A stretch of DNA of 16,965 nt from assembly GCA_012515455.1 (NCBI GenBank), contig JAAYYJ010000188.1, positions 1 to 16,965 on the forward strand, written 5' to 3'. A program made the translations under genes and the position numbers. Of this stretch, positions 13,336-16,965 are shown one piece after another. Positions within the stretch are counted from its first letter, which is position 1; every line of letters begins with the position of its first letter. This DNA is from Oligosphaeraceae bacterium. Lineage in GTDB: Bacteria; Verrucomicrobiota; Lentisphaeria; Oligosphaerales; Oligosphaeraceae. The notes beneath the pieces are model-generated. The model worked only from the letters and a program-made list of their open reading frames with translations. It searched no databases and had not been told where the DNA came from.

Positions 13336-16300
13336 TCAGGCAATTCGCGTTTTTGTTTTAATCACCAGACTGTAGAGGATGGGAATAAAGACCAGGGTGA
13401 CCAGAGTGGAAATCGACAGCCCACCAATAATGGCCACGCTGAGCGGTGACCACAGTTCTGAGCCGGTGGTGCCGGAAATGGCCATCGGCAGCATCCCGAA
13501 AACCGTGGTCAGGGTGGTCATCAGCACTGGCCGCAGACGCTGGCGGCCGGCCTGCTGAATGGCCTCACTGACAGCCGTGCCGCGTTTAAGCAGGATATTG
13601 ACGTAATCAATCAGCACAATCGCATTGTTGACCACAGTGCCGACCAGCATAATCAGCCCGATAAAGGACATTATATTCAGGGTCTTGCCGGTTAAAGCCA
13701 GGGCAAAAATTGATCCTGAGAAGGCAAATGGAATCGAGAACATGACAATGAACGGCGCCAGATACGACTCGAACTGCGCCGCCATCACCATATAAACCAG
13801 CATTATCCCCAGAATCAGCATCAGGGTCAAATCACTGAAGGCCTTGCCCTGCTCTTTGATCTGACCGTCATAATCAATCCCCACCCCCGGTGGAAGGAAT
13901 ACTTTTTCGGCTATCGCCCGCTTCAAGTCTGCCCCGACCTCGCCCAGCGAACGCTCATAGATGTCCAGATTCAGGTATACCACCCGTTCCTGACCCGTGC
14001 GGTTGATGCTGACCGGACCGAGCTCCTCCGTGATGCTGGCAAATGCATCCAGACGCACCCGGTTGCCGTTCACGGTTATCTCGCTGTTCAGCAGGTCGCT
14101 AACCGTCCGGCGTTCGATTTCGCCCAGCTGGACGAAAATCTCATACTCGTCATCACCTTCCCTGAACTGACTGGCTTCATTGCCGTAAAACAAGGTCCGG
14201 ATGGACGAGACGATGTTGTCCACATTGACCCCCAGGATCGCGGCGGCCTCGCGGTCGATGTTGATTACGATCTCCCGGTTGCCATTGTCGAAGGTGATAT
14301 TGGGGTCCACACAGCCGGGGATATCCAGCGCCAGTTCCTTGATCTGATTGGCCAGCGCCAGCGTGGTCTCCAGGTCATACCCGAGAATCTTGACCACAAT
14401 CGGCTTCTCGTTGCTGCCCCCCATAATCCTGGTCATCAGACGATTCGAGGTACTCAAGAACACCCGGTCCAATTCCGGCCAGGTCCGCAGTTCGCTCAAG
14501 ACCGCATTGCCGAATTCCGCGACCCCGTACGGCCGTTCCTCCAAGGAAAGCAGTTTCACATTCACCCGCCCGATATGAGACCCGCGCCCGCCCCAGCCGC
14601 TGGAGGCCCGACCCGCCCGCCAGTTGGTGAAACGAATGGCGCTCTCCCGCGGCGAGCCATCCTCAGCCGGAGTCACTGGGCGCCCTTTGGCCGACAGGAG
14701 CTCCTGCTCCTTGCGGTACAGTACTTCCACAATTCGACGGCTGGTCTCAGCCGTCAGTTCCGCCCGGGTGGAGACCGGCAGCTGGAAGCGGATATCCATC
14801 TCGCCGGTATCTTGATCCGGCGTGAATTCCGTTCCCACGAAAGGAATGACCAGAATAGACAACCCGACCACCAGGGTCGCGGCAATGATGACCAGGCTGC
14901 GGTGGCGCAGGCAAATGCCCAGCAGACTGCCGTACATGGCCTCGAAAGCTTGGAAGCACCGCTCGCTCCAGGCATAAACGATTTTGCGCCAGGAACGTTT
15001 GCTGGCGGCCGCCGCGATCTCCTTTTTAGTCCGCGGAATCGTCCGCAGGAGTTTTGAGCTGAGCATCGGGGTCAGGGTCAGGGCACAGGCCAGGCTGGCC
15101 AGCAAAGTCACGGTCACCAGTCCCCCCAGCTGCTTGAACATAATGCCCGAAGCACCCTCGACGAAGACCAGAGGCAGGAATACGCAGATGGTGGTTGCGG
15201 TGGAGGCGGTCAGTGAAAGCCCAACCTCAGAGGCGGCGAACATGGATGCCTCGCGGACCTTGACCCCGCGGTTGACCTGACTGATGATATTCTCCAGAAC
15301 CACAATCGCATTGTCGACCACCATGCCGATGGCGATGGCCAGAGCGGACAGGCTGATCATGTTTATGGTCCAGTCCATGAAGTACATGAAACAGAAGGCC
15401 ATAATCAGCGAGAAGGGGATGGTCAAAACCACCACCAGTGAGGTACGGATATTGCGCAGGAAGAACAACGAGACCAGAACCACAAACAGGCCACCCCAGT
15501 AAACCGTGCCCTTGACATTGTCAATCGACTGGGTGATAAAAGTACTGGAGTCGTTGACCACAAAAAAATTGATATCCCGGGGGATGACTCCTTCCAGGCG
15601 TTTGAGTTCTTCCCGCACCGCTGCACAGACGGCCACGGTATTGGCGCCGGTGCGCTTCTGCACGATCATCAGCATGCCGTCGCGGCCCATGGTCTCGACG
15701 AACTGGGTGATCTCCTTGAAGTAGTCCCGGATTTCGGCGACATCTTTCAGCCGCACAATGGCGCCGTCCTTCTGCAGCAGGGGAATCTCCCGGATTTGCT
15801 CCGGATCGACATATTCTCCCAGCACCCGGATGGTGTATTCGATGATGCCGATCTTCAGGTTTCCGGCCGGGAGGGTCTTGTTCTCGTTGGCAATCGCATT
15901 CTCGATATCGCTCAAGGTCAGGCCGTACCCGGCCAGACGCTCACGCGACAGCGTGACATTGATCTGGCGCTTCAGACCGCCAAATGCGTCGACCGATCCC
16001 ACCCCTTCCAGGCGTTGCAGGGGCTGGAAGACCTCGTCATCAATTGTCTCATAGAGCTTTTCGATGCTCTCCCGCGCCGTCACGCCAATCAGCATAATCG
16101 GCATATCCGCAGTATCGAACTTGTAGATTACCGGATCATCAACGTCATCGGGCAGATTGCGTTTGGCAGTGTCGACCTTGGAACGGATGTCGTTGCAGGC
16201 CTCGTCAATATTAGTCCCCCAGGTAAACTGACAGGAAATGACCGAGCGCCCCTCGGAGGTAGAGGAACGAATCTCGTCCAGGTTCGAAACCGAGCCCAGA

Positions 16301-16509
16301 CGTTTTTCCAACACCCGGGTGACCTTGTTCTCCACGTCCTCGCAGGACGCACCCTCCCAGGACGTCATCACCGTGACCCGGGTGGGCTCAATCTCGGGAG
16401 CCAAATCAATACCGAGCTTGCTGAAGCAGATGATGCCCAGAGTCAGAACCGATAGAAAAAGCATCGCCGTGGCGACAGGGCGGTTAACCCCAAATTCCGG
16501 TAATTTCAT
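13336..16509 (-). CDS. RND-family efflux pump, inner-membrane permease
   Basis: A 1057-residue proton-driven transporter of the AcrB/HAE type; trimers pump substrates from the inner membrane and periplasm through an adaptor and an outer-membrane channel. The typical start MKLPEFGVNRPVATAM is followed by helix 1, a porter/docking domain with DIRSKVDTAKRNLP, and helices 2-6 after about residue 335. Helix 4 carries GMVVDNAIVVLEN. A second periplasmic domain comes next, then helices 8-12 ending IPILYSLVIKTKTRIA. In AcrB two aspartates in helix 4 and a lysine in helix 10 relay protons. Here only Asp399 is kept (Asn400 follows), and the lysine position is Asn961 (VVNNAIVL). No good ribosome-binding site is seen at 16509. 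It lies 82 bases after the adaptor and 19 before the PII-like gene. Substrate, drug or metal, is not readable. Confidence 0.92.
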   Translation of the reverse strand: MKLPEFGVNRPVATAMLFLSVLTLGIICFSKLGIDLAPEIEPTRVTVMTSWEGASCEDVENKVTRVLEKRLGSVSNLDEIRSSTSEGRSVISCQFTWGTNIDEACNDIRSKVDTAKRNLPDDVDDPVIYKFDTADMPIMLIGVTARESIEKLYETIDDEVFQPLQRLEGVGSVDAFGGLKRQINVTLSRERLAGYGLTLSDIENAIANENKTLPAGNLKIGIIEYTIRVLGEYVDPEQIREIPLLQKDGAIVRLKDVAEIRDYFKEITQFVETMGRDGMLMIVQKRTGANTVAVCAAVREELKRLEGVIPRDINFFVVNDSSTFITQSIDNVKGTVYWGGLFVVLVSLFFLRNIRTSLVVVLTIPFSLIMAFCFMYFMDWTINMISLSALAIAIGMVVDNAIVVLENIISQVNRGVKVREASMFAASEVGLSLTASTATTICVFLPLVFVEGASGIMFKQLGGLVTVTLLASLACALTLTPMLSSKLLRTIPRTKKEIAAAASKRSWRKIVYAWSERCFQAFEAMYGSLLGICLRHRSLVIIAATLVVGLSILVIPFVGTEFTPDQDTGEMDIRFQLPVSTRAELTAETSRRIVEVLYRKEQELLSAKGRPVTPAEDGSPRESAIRFTNWRAGRASSGWGGRGSHIGRVNVKLLSLEERPYGVAEFGNAVLSELRTWPELDRVFLSTSNRLMTRIMGGSNEKPIVVKILGYDLETTLALANQIKELALDIPGCVDPNITFDNGNREIVINIDREAAAILGVNVDNIVSSIRTLFYGNEASQFREGDDEYEIFVQLGEIERRTVSDLLNSEITVNGNRVRLDAFASITEELGPVSINRTGQERVVYLNLDIYERSLGEVGADLKRAIAEKVFLPPGVGIDYDGQIKEQGKAFSDLTLMLILGIMLVYMVMAAQFESYLAPFIVMFSIPFAFSGSIFALALTGKTLNIMSFIGLIMLVGTVVNNAIVLIDYVNILLKRGTAVSEAIQQAGRQRLRPVLMTTLTTVFGMLPMAISGTTGSELWSPLSVAIIGGLSISTLVTLVFIPILYSLVIKTKTRIA

Positions 16510-16542
16510 AATTTATGCAATGTGTTAGGGCTGAATAATATC

Positions 16543-16560
16543 TCCGCTCCGGAGAGCGGA
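16543..16560 (-). other. Hairpin between adaptor and pump genes
   Basis: TCCGCTC (16543-16549) and GAGCGGA (16554-16560) form a perfect 7-bp stem with a four-base loop. It lies in the unusually long 82-base gap between adaptor and pump. On the coding (minus) strand the stem is followed by the AT-rich GATATTATT, a poor terminator tail. It may act as a partial terminator or an RNA-processing/stability element that sets the pump-to-adaptor ratio. Confidence 0.4.
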
Positions 16561-16591
16561 ATGGGTTGCAGGGCTGGCCGGACTGCGCGCA

Positions 16592-16965
16592 TCACTTGCC
16601 TTCCCGCATCTCCAGGCGGTTCCCCGCCAGGACTTTGATGGCCGCACCATCAGTCAGGCGATGCTGACCGACAATCACAATCTGGTCGCCCTCCTGCAGA
16701 CCATCCAGGACCTCGACCCGGTCGCCGAAGCGTGTCCCGAGTTTCACGTCGACGGCCTGCACGGTGTTGTCATTCTTGACCCGATAGACGAGCTGCCGCT
16801 CAAGGTTGCGGATCGGCAAGGCGCTGTCGATGGCAATGACGTCCTCACGCGTCTCAATCAGAATTTCTGCAGTCACATACATGCCGGGCTTCAATTTGTA
16901 GTTCCCGTAGTCATCCCGGCGGTTCGGGATGCGCAATTCCACCTGGGCGGTGCGGGTGTCCAGCG
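16592..16965 (-). CDS. RND efflux periplasmic adaptor (HlyD/AcrA family), C-terminal part
   Basis: About 124 residues from the right edge to the stop at 16592; the 5' part lies outside the window. The visible start LDTRTAQVELRIPN and then LKPGMYVTAEILIET are the end of the beta-barrel domain. The membrane-proximal domain follows, with VIAIDSALPIRNLERQLVYRV and the typical VKLGTRFGDRVEVLDGLQEG and GQHRLTDGAAIKV. These are standard for RND membrane-fusion proteins, which join the inner-membrane pump to an outer-membrane channel. The open frame continues to the window edge, so this is a cut gene and not a short protein. The pump it serves is encoded 82 bases downstream. An outer-membrane TolC-type gene could lie beyond the edge. 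Confidence 0.9.
   Translation of the reverse strand, partial: LDTRTAQVELRIPNRRDDYGNYKLKPGMYVTAEILIETREDVIAIDSALPIRNLERQLVYRVKNDNTVQAVDVKLGTRFGDRVEVLDGLQEGDQIVIVGQHRLTDGAAIKVLAGNRLEMREGK

Noticed and set aside
1..16965. CRISPR array, insertion sequence, phage or anti-phage defence system
   Set aside because: No spaced direct repeats, transposase, integrase or nuclease-like proteins were seen; all sizeable genes belong to housekeeping, secretion, metabolism or efflux families.

Overview
The window reads as chromosomal DNA of a diderm, probably anaerobic bacterium, moderately GC-rich by eye. Three things point towards the PVC superphylum, with Lentisphaerota/Kiritimatiellota-type bacteria as my best guess: pseudopilins whose methylation motif is not preceded by glycine, a protein resembling the planctomycete/verrucomicrobial type of ECF sigma factor, and general gene content. 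This is inference; there is no rRNA or marker comparison behind it. The anaerobe inference rests on an oxygen-sensitive glycyl-radical-enzyme activase.

Layout, left to right. (1) Positions 1-356, minus: 5' part of purE, divergent from the next operon, with a good promoter overlapping the hisS leader. (2) 460-3536, plus: hisS and aspS, two class II aminoacyl-tRNA synthetases in the common hisS-aspS order. (3) 3616-6811, plus: a divergent ECF-sigma-like protein with a long C-terminal extension, followed by three tightly coupled genes for minor pseudopilins (GspI-, GspJ- and GspK-like) that overlap by ATGA. (4) 6845-8608, minus: a glycyl radical enzyme activase followed by an M55 (DppA-type) D-aminopeptidase, converging on the pseudopilin operon. 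(5) 8609-8880: a divergent control region with two inverted repeats. (6) 8881-13001, plus: phenylacetate-CoA ligase family protein, tandem-ACT protein, DMT/EamA transporter, and a DUF3999-like exported protein. (7) 13011-16965, minus: an RND efflux system (3' part of the periplasmic adaptor, the complete inner-membrane pump) with a small PII-like protein 19 bp behind the pump. The two convergent operons meet in a 9 bp gap covered by a perfect hairpin that includes both stop codons.

Most genes are recognisable family members. The items most worth a second look are the ECF-sigma-like protein next to the pseudopilins (acidic core-binding residues and helix-turn-helix apparently lost), the PII-like/RND pairing, the activase without a glycyl radical enzyme, and the hairpin shared by two convergent stop codons. 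I found no rRNA, tRNA, CRISPR array, insertion sequence or prophage gene. No gap between genes exceeds 300 bases.
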